A DNA stretch of 64,000 bases from assembly GCA_032629725.1 (NCBI GenBank), contig JAFEVB010000029.1, positions 992,001 through 1,056,000 on the forward strand, in the 5' to 3' direction. Of the stretch, positions 23,056 to 34,420 are shown piece after piece; position 1 is the first letter of the stretch, and every line of letters starts with the position of its first letter. This DNA comes from Gremmenia infestans (lineage: Eukaryota > Ascomycota > Leotiomycetes > Helotiales > Hamatocanthoscyphaceae). Below the pieces are notes generated by a model that saw only the letters and a program-made list of their open reading frames with translations, did not search any database and was not told where the DNA came from. The translations under genes were made by a program, and so were the position numbers.

Positions 23056-25240
23056 ATGACGACTGACAAAATGTTCGATTTGGTAATTGAGAATGGAATC
23101 ATTGTATGTTACTTCCTTTCCTCTTTCATTTATCTAAACTTGCTTGCTATTACTGTACTACTTTATATCATTAATCTGCATACTACGCTCCGTATCTTCC
23201 CCATTCCATGTTATATCCTTCTTCCCCAAACCCCTGCCCTGCGTCAAGGCCGCATAAAAAAGGTTATTTATTCGCTTGCGTAAAGGGGCGGCCACGAAGT
23301 CGGCCCAACGCCTTTTTCTTGGTTGTTTTCGAAGATTGAGAGTACGTATATGTTTTGAAATAAAGTGAGAATTGTCACATACGACCATAGACTAAGGAAC
23401 ATTGGGCATCCCGTCCGCTCTGCCATACACAAGCCTTAGATCGGCAGATTAGTAGTTGGGTGGGTGACCACCAGCGAATACCTGCTGTTGTATGTTTTTG
23501 GTTTTTTTGCTATTTCTTTTGGCCCCTTGATTTATATAGATGGTTAGCACTTTAGAAGCATGCATGAGGAAGGAGTTGGATTTGATCCAAATCGAGAAAT
23601 GAGCATGATTTTTATTTCGTAATGCATTCCAAGTGGGAGCAGACTGGAAGTTAGTTGGGACAGGCTGGAATGGCCAGCTGTTTTGATTTTTGAGTCTTAA
23701 TTCAGTTTTTGAATTATGGACAAACATGTGGTCGTTTTTATATATACAATTGCTAAAAAGTCTCCAGGTCACAGCAAGCGAAGTCCTTCCCCTAGGGATA
23801 GAAATCGGTATCAAAGATGGCAAAATTTCCGGTCTTGGCACTTCTCTTCCACGAGATGCAGATACCCAAATCATTGATGCAAAGGGAGGATTCATCACCC
23901 CCGGAGGCGTAGATTCTCATGTCCACTTTGCCCAAAACAACAGTCCAACTGGAGACAACTTCACCACCGGCAGCCGCAGTGCTATCGCTGGTGGAACAAC
24001 CACCATCCTGGCTTTTGCCTCTCAGCTTAAGACGGAAACCAGCGTAATCCCTTGCTTAGACAACTATCTCCTCCGCGCCAAAGACCAAACCTACTGCGAT
24101 TATGGCATCCATCTCATCCTCACGAACCCCACGCCTGAAATTATGAGCACGGAGATGCCCCTCCTCATCAAGCGAGGCATCACGAGTGTCAAATTATACA
24201 TGACCTACGAGCCCATGAAACTCGGCGACTCGCAACTCCTTGACGTCCTAATGTCCGCCCGTGCTCTCGGTTTCACAACCATGATACACGCAGAGAACAG
24301 CGACATCATCTCCCTCATCACTGACCGTCTCGAAGCAGCCGGCCACACCGACCCCTTCTTCCACGCCATCTCGCGGCCGCAAATCGCTGAGAACGAAGCT
24401 ACGTACCGCATCATTAGTCTAGCAGAGCTCACCGACACCCCAATTCTAATCGTGCACATGAGCTCCGAGGTCGCCATGAAGCATGTGCGAAAAGCGCAGA
24501 CGCGCATGCTGCCTATCCATGCAGAGACGTGCCCGCAGTATCTTTTTCTCCTCTCTGAGCGCCTAAAGGGAAACCCCCAAGATACCTTCGCCGGCGCAAA
24601 ATGTGTGTGCAGTCCTCCGCTGCGACATGATCCGAAAGATCTCGAGGCCATGTGGCGCGGTATCGCGAATGGGACGTTCACTACATTCAGCTCTGACCAT
24701 GCGCCGTCCACGTACGACCATGCCGGGGGCAAGAAGCTGGGCTTGAAAGATGGCATTATGAGGTATAGGGATATCCCCAACGGAGTCCCGGGAGTCGAAA
24801 CCAGACTCCCTCTCCTATTCAGTTACGCGGGCCGAGAAAAAGACTCCAGATTGAGTCTGCAGCGTTTCGTGCAGTTGACCAGCTCGGATCCCGCCAAGCT
24901 GTACGGCCTGGAAGGCACAAAGGGCAATATCGCGCCGGGCTATGATGCAGATTTGGTCATCTGGTATGGCGAGGAAGACCTCAGGGAGGGAGTGACGATC
25001 GAGCAGAAGAATCTGCATCATGGCGTGGACTATACGCCATACGAAGGTATGCATGTCAAAAACTGGCCACGATTTACGCTTTTGAGGGGCAAGAAGGTGT
25101 GGGATCGTGATGAGGGTGGCATCGTTGGTGATGTGACAGATGGACAATTCCTCAAGCGGGGAATGGGCAAGATTGTGGTCGGGAAGACGGGAGGGGAGGT
25201 CAATGGTATGCTGCCTGGAGAAAGGGATTATTGGTGTTAG
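23056..25240 (+). CDS. D-hydantoinase / dihydropyrimidinase-family amidohydrolase
   Basis: Cyclic-amide hydrolase that opens hydantoin or dihydropyrimidine rings to N-carbamoyl acids. Two exons, 23056-23103 and 23768-25240, join in phase to give 506 residues. Exon 1 supplies the usual first strand (MFDLVIENGII) and exon 2 continues VTASEVLPLGIEIGIKDGKI. Metal ligands are visible: His67 and His69 in DSHVHF, carbamylated Lys158 in SVKLYMTYE, His190 in IHAENSD, His246 in LIVHMSS and Asp326 in SSDHAP. Length fits the family. The intron is 664 nt, far longer than others here, and contains a 5S rRNA gene. The gene is divergent from the carbamoylase, completing a racemase-hydantoinase-carbamoylase set. 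Dihydropyrimidinase (PYD2-like) activity is the main alternative. An internal ATG at 23071 is a possible start. Confidence 0.87.
23377..23495 (+). rRNA. 5S ribosomal RNA, inside the hydantoinase intron
   Basis: The 119-nt segment begins ACATACGACCATAG and ends GCTGTTGTATGT, which pair as helix I. It contains CATCCCGTCCGCTCTGCC and, downstream, the invariant loop and internal promoter AGTAGTTGGGTGGGTGACCA. I recognise this as an ascomycete 5S rRNA very close to the Neurospora type. Helix II shows a matched pair (CTAAGG with CCTTAG), so the fold is conserved. T-runs follow (TTTTTG, TTTTTTTG at 23494-23508), as expected of a Pol III terminator. It lies in sense orientation within the 664-nt intron of the hydantoinase gene. 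It looks intact rather than a pseudogene. Confidence 0.93.
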
Positions 25241-25668
25241 AATGATATTCAACACATGCAATCATTATCATATCGACAATAGATGATGACTTGGATCGGG
25301 CAGGTATAGGTATATATCGCTTGCTTTATAGTTAAGGTCGGCTAAGTCCGAATATAAGCCGAGTCTAAACTCTTTTCTCTTTTCAAGACTTAGCTCTTAA
25401 CTAGCGCGCTCTCACTTAGAAAGAGGCTTCGTAAGTTCCTAAGAAGGCTTACTAGCGAACTTATTAGCTTAATTGAGAAGCGCTAGCTTAAAAGCTATGT
25501 CTAGTAATAAAAAAGTCACTTCTACTTCACGCGTCTCTCTACTTGATGTGACTATTATGGACATAAACCCTAGGTTATAGAAAGCACCGCATATAAGTCT
25601 CAAGTCATCACCCTCCCCGAGCCTCCTCAAGGGTCGATTATTTACATTTAAAAATGTTATACATAACT
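25241..25668. other. A+T-rich, repeat-like spacer
   Basis: Between the hydantoinase and HET genes. The part at 25320-25520 is full of short CTTA/TAAG-rich words (CTAAGTCC, GACTTAGCTC, CTTAGAAAG) and has no open frame. It resembles a decayed transposon fragment. No terminal repeats were found. Confidence 0.45.
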
Positions 25669-28600
25669 CTATATGATGTCAAACATCCGTCGTTCTGCTA
25701 TTTCACAATACAAGCCCCAGAACACATTTTTAAACGATTCTTCTAGTGAAGTGCTCCTCTTCATAATACCTACCCTCGAGAACGTGTTTGTCTTACCTTC
25801 GACTGCTTTAAGAACAATACCTTCTATTCCAATTGATATCGTAGATCGTAATACCGGCAAAATGAAAAGTGGCTGATATGATATCACTTCGTAAGGTCTA
25901 CGCAATGTGGTTGGAGTAGGGTGGGACCGATCTATAACGTCCGCCATCAAGTTCTCGAGACGGATACTGGGTTCTTGGAAGCTGAAGTCGTTGGCGCAAA
26001 AACGTAACACAAATTTCGCGTTCCAGGAATCAAGCTTCCTTGTGGGCCAAACAGGCAGCAAAAGTCCACGTACAGTCATTGATCCAGACATAACTGGGCC
26101 AAACGGGTTCAAGCTTGCCAGGTCGTAGCTGACTTCCAATATTTCGACCACTTCCTCGAATTCATTTTCCTCTCGCGAGTAGTACTGGGTATTACCGGTC
26201 ACAGCGGCCCAAGTCCTAAATAGCAAAGATGTGAGATCAGTCTATGTCTCTATAGCCTCTGGAAGGTTCGGTACGACTTTGTGAAGAGTCAGGGGTGAAG
26301 CGTAATGTCCCGAGGTACGTACCAGGAAGGAGCATAGTACTTCTTATGGCGACGACTAGAAAAACTTGTATTCCATACCACTTCCCATAGGAGTTCCCGA
26401 ACAAGGCTATTCCTCCAAAGACCACAAACGTATTCGTCTTCTGAGTCATATCTCATTAGACCTGCTAAGCCAGATATCGCAGGAAGTCTATCGGAGTCAC
26501 GGCTCAATGTCCGAGACGTGAACTCGTACACCAACTCACGCCACTGAATGGACCGAGCAAGGATACTAGGCCTGGTGTCCCGCTGACCACGGCACATCGA
26601 AGTGTCACTCCGGAGAAGCCACTCTTTGAGATAATTGGTAGTCTCAACTACTACAGGAGTAGGAGAACATTCACAACACTGCTGGGTAGTGCATTCCCAG
26701 GCTATCTCATCTGGAGTGTAATGGATTTTGCGAGGTGCCAATTCGCTTTCTTGAAGAGTCCAGCCACGACTGTTTAATATGCTCCAATACCCATCAGAGT
26801 GCTTCATGTGAGCAACTTGCCTCCCTTTCCACATAGAAAGGCGGCCATAGACATGACACTCGACACCATCTTTGTTAACGCAGCGGATCGATTTGGAGAT
26901 GTTTCGAGCAAGAGACTGGGATGGTGGTAGTCCTCCTGCGCCAACACGGCATGGAGCATTACCTGAGTCGAGTGGTGCAGAACAGCCACCGTCGTGGTTT
27001 GCTACCCCATCTGCGAGTATTGTAACTGTCGAGTTGCGATACACATTCGACATATTTGCGCCTTCCCTACTCCAATCTTCGTCATCATCTTGCACTATGC
27101 ATAAGCTGTCGATCCAAAGATATGTTATTCCAAGTTGTCGGCTGATGGTTATGGCATCCTGAAAGGTTTTGGATAGAATGTGGAGAGGAATCGCCCGCTT
27201 CCTAGCCTCAAGAGTGTCCTTGGTCGTTACGCATATTGGACCGGTACCCCTATATAATCAGCCTGTAGTCAAGTTCACACCATCTGAAAAAACACAGTAG
27301 CTGAGGTGGCTCGAGGCTACATCTGTCTCTGAAGGTCACATACCAATAGTGGCTAAGCGCGGCGTATCTAGCAATTTCGCCAGAAGATATATGAAGGAAA
27401 GGCTCCGTTCCGATGGAACCGACTTAAATAACTCGCGTAGGTAGTGACGACAGATAACAAGGGCAGTCGTTATGGTTGTCAATACAGTCATATAACCAAT
27501 TCTTCGCTAACATCATACAGTCAACTGACGAGGCGTGTGCCGATATCTGACAGGGCATTATTAGTAACACAGATAGCACGCAGTAGTAAAGGCAATACAT
27601 ACATCACCAGCGATCCCAATGCGTGTAGATATTATGGGTGAATCTATTATATTGGAGATCATTAGCGCCTCTAGTACTTGCTAGTCCGTCCTCCGAAGGG
27701 ATATGCTACTCACCAGGGTGTCTGTAAAATTCTCTGTCGATAGTAGTATCATAGCCTGAATACGAAGATAGTACCATGCGGAGTAACTTTGTATGCGACT
27801 GCCAGCCAAGACGAATGCGAATTTGAGAATGCGGTCCTAGTTTCTGCTCCGCGGTTTCTATGATAAAATCGGAACACTTTTGTATTAACGAGCATCCCCA
27901 GCAACCAGGACTAGTACGGAAAAGGTCTTCCATAACAATTTCGTGCACCGGGTACGCTCGAAATCCGAGCTCCAAGCAGGTCGCGCAAGCTGTCGAGTCA
28001 GCTTGAACCGCACAATGCTCGGTTAAGTTTGATCCAGTATCTAGTCCTATATGATGCTTTTGATGGCGGCATTGTGTAGAGTCTCTCATGGACTGTAAAA
28101 GAACATCCACTAAACCTGGCGCTGCATCTCGTCTTGCATATGCCTGTTCCATGATATCTTCCCCGATAGCTAAATTCGATCCATTAGCAATTAGGATCTC
28201 CACCATCTCCACGGCGCAAGGGTTCTGTATTGCAGCTTGTATAGTTGCGTTGGTGATAGTCACGCTTTGGTGACTCAAGAGTTCTCTTGTTACGCTTAGG
28301 CCACATTTCTCGTTTTTGACAGCTGCAATCAGAACCTTCTCCGTTATATCAATATTGTTCCGATGTTGTAACAGAAGGGTAACGATTTCATGCCCGAAAT
28401 CGTCGTTCGCCGCCGCAGTTACAATTGTATTCTCAGTGACTCTGATATGCGGTCTCCGATGTAGTAGAACATCTATTGGTAGTTTTTGGTTGACCTGTTG
28501 CCGCCTTGCTTTCGGTTTCACCTTCGCAGCGGCTATCATCACATCTTCGGTATTGCCAAGCTCGTCCTGATATTGCAATAAAAATTCCATCATCTCATAG

Positions 28601-29034
28601 CCCTCAGGGTTCCTTGCCACAGTCATGACTATCTCCTCATGGACGGGATTTATGTTATTATGCCGAACCAGCAAGGCCAATAGGCTTGAGTCACCGTGAA
28701 AATCTTCGGCTGCCGCTTTCATAACCTTTATACCAATTGGACGGTGTTCCATCTTCCTCAGGAGACCTGCTATTATCTTCAACCCATGCTCGTGGTCTTT
28801 CTGGCCCCGTTCTTCACTGTTTTCATTTTCACTGACTTCTCCGATTTCGTGGATGGGCTCGTATCTACTCTTGCCGTTGTCGTGTTTTCTTTTATTGTCG
28901 CTCTCCAGTTTTGGGCCTACAATATCGCCGTCTTGTCTCACGCCATTCTCCCCATAGTCCAATCCATCTTTGCTCAAGTTCTGGTTCTCCTCTTCGTCAC
29001 CAAACAACAGGTGCTCTATATGGTCTCTGCTCAT
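25669..29034 (-). pseudogene. HET-domain protein with N-terminal solenoid repeats, interrupted by one in-frame stop
   Basis: Five exons join perfectly: 29034-27714, 27643-27603, 27546-27344, 27249-26323 and 26215-25669 (1013 codons). Residues about 95-330 contain degenerate repeats of about 30 residues (for example ITEKVLIAAVKNEKCG...VTRELL), a type seen in fungal NLR/HET proteins. A Cys-rich segment follows (CATCLELGF, CWGCSLIQKC). Then comes the HET domain: AKNWLYDCI, LPTRVI, RYAALSHYWG, LWIDSLCIVQDD, and GWTLQESELAPR; APSWTWAAV is near the end. At codon 495, exactly where homologues have Asp in LPTRVIDVG, there is a TAA (complement 27424-27426). All other frame, splice and motif features are intact, so the loss looks recent. 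HET proteins trigger incompatibility cell death. Translational read-through or a polymorphic allele cannot be excluded. Confidence 0.8.
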
Positions 29035-29882
29035 CCTCGCCTAATACTGAGTGTCGTTGCTTTGGAAAATCAGCATGTTCCGCACCGCAACATGCTATCA
29101 TCGATGTCAATAACTAGCTCAGGAATAGTCCTGCAACACCCAGTGAGTGACCTACGATAATAGACGTAGTTTATTCTAATCCGTACTGCAAATGAAGACT
29201 GATGAAAAGCAGAACGGGGGATGGATGAAGACAGAATTACAGAGGAGCTCTAAGCGCCGGTGAGACTACGCCACACAGGGCTGTGCTTATGTGTGTCAAG
29301 CAATATCGGGGTGCATGTAGTGATTGTGTGTACAGGTCAGCCTAGTATATAATCTTCGCGATAAACCCAGACCAGATATTTTTTGTGTGGAATGATACGT
29401 TAATATAAAACTGATATCTGGCAGTGCAAAACCGACACAATTCGAACGAGTTTATAAGAAGTCAAAGCAGAGCCGCGGAACAACCTCTATCAACCACAGC
29501 GATAATTTATAACGTACTCTCACGCCTACTCTCGCTGTCGAGTCTATCACGCTGACTATTAAAGAATATAGCTCCCAGAACTACCGTGATCTATAAACGA
29601 CAAGGCTCCCACGTATAAACATAACTGCAAGTACCAGGCATGGTTCTTATTTCAGCCAGGATAATGTTATTGGGTGCAAAACCAACTAGGACTAAAGCTA
29701 TATATAATAAGAGAGTGTAAGCGCACTGAGCCGTGCTTTGAGAGAATTGAGAGAATACGAAATCGCACGAAACTGAGGATCCAAGATATCTCCACATATA
29801 AAACAGTGAGCATTGGGGGGATGAAATATGAAATGATCAAACAGAGAGAATGTGGAGCTGAATCAACACCTTTAGTAAGCCC
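29035..29882. other. 850-bp spacer, nothing supported
   Basis: This holds the upstream region of the HET gene and the 3' flank of the kinase pseudogene. No open frame of coding character or structural element was recognised. Confidence 0.5.
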
Positions 29883-30909
29883 TTACCAGAGCTTTGTGGC
29901 AGCATCGCTTGCGCTGCATCTTTCATCTGGAGTATCTTGGAGTAGTTTCCGACAAAGAACTAAGGAACCTTTTGAACGTCTTCCATTTCCTCAAGGGTAA
30001 TTCGGGAATGGTTCTTTCTTTTGGACGTAAGCCGCAAGGCTCTTCCCGGTCGGAAACGGTGGAACACCATTTAGCAGCTCATACATTATAATCCCTAGCG
30101 ACCAGAGATCCACCGCAAATGTGTATTCACTGCTGTTGTAGATTTTCTCTCCGTACTTCCCGAAGTCTAGATCATCTTTGCGAAGTTCAGGGCCATATAG
30201 CGCTCTGTCCCAGTGCGGAGAGTTCGAAGCTTTGTCGCCTCTGTACGTTTGCTAAGCCCAAAGTCGGCAATTTTTACTTTGCAATCAGGGCCTAACTGTA
30301 CAACCATTATGTTCTGTTCAAATACATTAATCGAATTATACGATATGCATACTCTCTAATATTACATACCTCTGGTTTTAGATCACGGTGAGCAACGCCT
30401 TCCCAGTGCATCCAGGCCACAGCATTAAACAGCTGACGCATGATCTCTTTCACTTGCAGCTCGGGGAATCCTTTGCGAGGGATGTATCTGCGGAGATCGC
30501 CAAGTTCCAGGTACTCCATGGCGATATAGAGCCGATCATGATGTTCGTACCAGCCTAACGCTTGAAAAAAGTGGGAGCGATACTATAAAGCAATTTCATA
30601 AGCCCTTGTAGTAGTTTATTAACCAAATTTACTCACCGTCAGTTGTGAAAAAGTTGCTATAGCTTCTAGTTCGGGAATAATATTCAACGGCGTCGTATTA
30701 TCAAGCTGCTTTACAGCTCGCACGTTGTTATTGTCATCGCACTTCTGGAGTTTTACTATGCCAAAAGTCCCTGATCCAAGCGTCTTTAAGACTCTCCACT
30801 TGTGTCCGTGGACTAATTCGACGTATGTATGCTCAATGACGTCCGTTTCCGGGAAGCTAGCATCCAGCTGAAGCTCAGCAGCAAGATTCGAGAGAGGGTA
30901 TCGGTTCAT
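29883..30909 (-). pseudogene. Serine/threonine protein kinase pseudogene
   Basis: Exons 30909-30637, 30582-30370 and 30313-29883 join in frame through a typical kinase domain: glycine loop LGSGTFGIVK, the VAIK-type lysine in RAVKQL, the hinge YIAMEYLELGDL, HRDLKPEN and DFGLS. The activation-segment motif reads RYMAL because one C of the expected GCCCCTGAA is missing at about 30190. The frame then shifts, and the C-lobe (DLWSLGIIMYELLNG) continues in another frame. A TGA follows at complement 29991-29993 before the last recognisable helix (LLQDTPDERCSASDA). Two independent lesions make a functional kinase unlikely. It adjoins the broken HET gene; related kinases occur in fungal incompatibility and NLR neighbourhoods. 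Confidence 0.78.
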
Positions 30910-31969
30910 TATGGGCCGTATGCTAGACCCGAAGACTTATATAGTTTCTGGCGTAAAATAATAAGTTGATGCGGTCAGTTGCTGACCGGGAAACGGCTGT
31001 ATTCACGTTCAACGACGAGCGGGATCGAGCAAAGAAGTATGGCTGCTAGACAGTTCTAATGTAGCCTCTGCGACGTAATCCCGTTGAGAGCCGTTTTAGA
31101 AGCCTTAAAACTTGGTGATGGTTGGGCTTGTATGAACTTTGAATACCTTGGCGCGGATATGCGGGCGTTTGGACAGCAGCAGCCTTCTGAATAAGCCGCC
31201 ACACTGATGCACCCAGACCTGAAGGCAAGAGTTGCTCTACATCCATTCACCGCACATTGGCTGCTGCAGAAATGTGACTGATACACAAGTTTTACTTTAT
31301 CGAGTATTATTCTCCGTCGAGCAAGTGCTAGCTTCGCATTGGTTCCCGCCTGGGTGAGCGCCTGAGAGAGTTCCCGAGTATGGTTGGTGACGCTAGCAGG
31401 TGAGCTGTGGCTGCCTTAAGCAAAAGGCTTCAGAAACGCCACTTCTGTTATTAATAACCAGTCAACTCGTGCCACACAAAGTAGCTACGCGCCTGGGCGT
31501 ATGACGCATACGCAATGTATTACCCGGAAGTGAAGAGGCTGCTCTTGCTAGGGCATTGAGGCCCCTTGAAACGGCTCTGTATTTTATAATTGATACTATT
31601 AGAGTACTAATATAGTAATGCTAGTTAGATCTATATTAAGCTATAGAAATAGCTATAATAGCTATAAGAATCTAAATGGTAATATACTATGAGACTTTTA
31701 ATGTATAGAGGGTCTAGAAGTAAAATTATAATAATAGTAGTAGTGGAACTTAAAGTAACGTTAAATAATATAACAGAGCTAGACGAGAATGTGCAAGAAC
31801 GGCTAGGCCATTAAGTGTTGCGATTCGCATAAGAGGGTGTTATGGCTTCCGTGGGGGGCGGGTCTGGGCGGATGGGTCGTGCTTCACTTCCCAACTTGGG
31901 CATCAAAACTACTGATTGATCAACAATAAATGAAAAGTGATTCCAAGAAGAAAAAGGTTGTCTATGCTA
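30910..31969. other. Intergenic region with an A+T-rich island
   Basis: About 1 kb with no gene. The part at 31575-31790 is strongly A+T-rich, with many TATA/CTATAG palindromic words and no open frame, and resembles a RIP-mutated repeat remnant. No clear terminal repeats were found. Confidence 0.5.
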
Positions 31970-33959
31970 CTAGTGCGAAAAGGGCCTTCTCTTAAACTCC
32001 CCATCCTCTTCGGGCTTCCCTTGCACCGGCACATTAAAAAACCCTGGTTCGAGATACCACGCAGGATCTCCCTGGCCCTCTAGCTGCGTAACACTCCACC
32101 CATTACCCAACCACCGCAGGCGGTTCTCATCTCGGCTCTCGTACTCAAAATCTTCCCACCGCGGTGCTCTTAGCGTTTCAAGACAATGCAACGTGCTGCC
32201 AGGCCACAGTCCCGTGATTCTTACCCCCTTTTCGCTTTCGGTTCTATACCACGAGTTGCATTCGTCCATGTAGACTGTTTTCTTGAAATACTCGGCGCAG
32301 TATTCTGAAAAATCGTGGACGCGCGAGGGCTTTGGGCTCATGGAGGCGTAGTCTTCTTTCTGTAGTTTGCGGATGCATTTTATGATATAATCGCCCTCGG
32401 TTTCTATCATCATAGTTAGAGATCCACTTCCAATGGCGGAGTTAGGTCCGAGCATCATGAAGAAATTGGGGAAGCCGTCGACGGCAATAGTGAGGTAGGT
32501 TTCGGGATACGGTGTGAACTTTTGCTGGAGCGAGAGGCCGTTTCTTCCGTATACGTCGAAGGGTGGTGGTTTGGCGCTGTTGAAACCTGTTGCGCAGACT
32601 AGAGCGTCGATCTCAACTGTTCGGCCGGTTTCCAGAATAACACCCAATGGTGTGATGGAGGAGATTTTGTCAGAGATGAACTCGACATTGCCTTCGACAA
32701 GAGCCTCGAGATAACCTGGGCCTGGGGTAAGACGTCGACAACCTACTGCGAATGAAGGCGTCAGAAAATCAACAATCTCGGGCTTCTTTGCTAAGCGCTC
32801 TTTCATCATTGCTCGGAATGCTTCTACGGCTCCTTTTTGCAGTTCGGAGTCCTTGTATGTTACTCCATGGATCGTGTTCCCATCCTCTTCAATGGTTTTA
32901 CGGAACTCAAGAAACTTTTGGGGATTGGTCGCAAATATTTTGCGTTGCTCAGAAGAGACTAGATCAAATTAGATAGTTGTTTCGTAGTTTAGTAGAGTTC
33001 AGTTACAGTCGAGTTGTGTTGGGTCCAACCCAAGTTTCATCATCGCGGCTGCAGTCTTGTGAGAAATACATCGATATAAGTGCGATTTATCAAACCTACC
33101 ATCACCAAACGGATTTGATATCCATGTCCTACTTCTTATAAAGCAAGCCAATTGTGTTCCCTCCACTTTCTGAAGATTCGGCACAATCTGGATGGCACTT
33201 GAGCCACCACCTATTACCCCAATCCGCTTGTTCTTGAAGTCGTAACTACACATGTTAAATGATTTGCAGCATAAAGGGACGCAGGACCTACTTCTGGTTC
33301 CAAGCTGCAGAATGCATGACTTCCCCTTTGAAAGACTCGAAGCCCGGAATTTTGGGCCAAGAAATATCGTTCAGATTTCCACGGGCCGAAAGCAAAATAT
33401 CAGCATCGTCTTCAATGACTTCACCTGTCTTGGTGTTTTCCACTGTGATGTTCCTTTCAAAAAATGAGCTCCTTTCTCTGTAGTTTTAGGAGAAACATAC
33501 CATTTCATCGCCTCTTCGTCCCATTTACAGCTTGTAACTTTATGCAACAACTTCACATGTCTCATAACCCCATATTTATCCGCGATGCCTTGCAGATACT
33601 CACATATTTCTTTCGCAGGCGCGTAGAAAGCCGACCAATTCGGATTGGGATCGAATGAGTATTGGTAGCTGTGGGAGGCAATGTCGCAAGCGCAGCCTAT
33701 ATATTTCTTCGTCACCTTCGGATGGACATTTACTGGAGAAAGGGTTGATTAAGGTAGTACCTGGATATCTGTTCTCCCACCACGTCCCACCTATTCCCTC
33801 ATTCTTCTCATAAATCTGCAAGTCAACATTCCGCAGCCTTTGCGGTATGCGAATGCCTAGATATATGCCAGAGTACCCGGCGCCAATGACACGGATCTTC
33901 ATGGGCCGCTGGTTCTCAATTGGCTCATCCTTGATGGTGAAAGGGCGAGTGGAATCCAT
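31970..33959 (-). CDS. Flavin-dependent monooxygenase, Baeyer-Villiger type
   Basis: NAD(P)H/FAD monooxygenase that probably inserts oxygen into a ketone. Five exons: 33959-33761, 33696-33501, 33453-33292, 33245-33007 and 32958-31970 (594 residues). Seen: the FAD-binding motif GAGYSGIYLG, GIGGTWWENRYPG, the Baeyer-Villiger fingerprint as FKGEVMHSAAW, the NADPH-binding motif GGGSSAIQ, and ATGF near the second FAD strand. The canonical fingerprint has HT; here it is HS. Homologous types occur in sterigmatocystin-like clusters (StcW-like) and in steroid or cycloalkanone catabolism. A 34-codon stretch in exon 4 (about 33085-33120) could be a small retained intron. No pathway partner lies next to it. 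The substrate is unknown. Confidence 0.85.
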
Positions 33960-34420
33960 TTTGTCTCAGCGATGTACAAATAGTCAGGTAGACTACCTGA
34001 GGTAGTCGAGGGTTACAGGGCGGGTTTTAATGTAAAATGCTTCAAAATCCCCATGATACCAGAGCGCAGTTCTTGCCTTGTTAGGCTCAAGACGCATAAT
34101 ACGTCAATGTTTGAACTATACCGATAATTAGGAGCCCTAGGCGGGGAAGAGTTCCCCATTAAAGCTTCCCCTCAAAGAGTGGAGAAGTACCAGACTTCTC
34201 GGTGGACGGATATTAGCCTAGCATTGCCTTTGGTTCGTCAAGCCGGTACAGGGTCCACATCCTCCTCTCCCGAAATAGACCGGAGATCTACCGGTGTTTT
34301 CACGTGCTTCACCCCCCTGATCCTTTTTATGGGGACAACCTTCTTCTGACTTGATGGAAGAAGTGTAGATCAATATGTTGAGAAATAAAACATTATTAAT
34401 TATATGACGAACTATATAAC
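33960..34420. other. Spacer upstream of the monooxygenase
   Basis: About 460 bp between the monooxygenase start and the stop of the wall protein. It contains the palindrome noted separately and no open frame with coding character. Confidence 0.5.
33991..34007. promoter_or_regulatory. Palindrome in the monooxygenase promoter
   Basis: GACTACCTGAGGTAGTC is a 7-bp inverted repeat around a 3-nt centre, about 30 bp upstream of the monooxygenase ATG. It could bind a dimeric regulator, or form part of the 5' UTR. Confidence 0.35.

Noticed and set aside
31575..31790. A+T-rich island as a second MITE
   Set aside because: No terminal inverted repeats or target duplication could be found at its borders.
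33080..33125. Extra intron in the monooxygenase (GTAGGTTTG...CACAAG)
   Set aside because: Removing it breaks phase with the next exon, whereas reading through keeps one continuous frame to KLGLDP.
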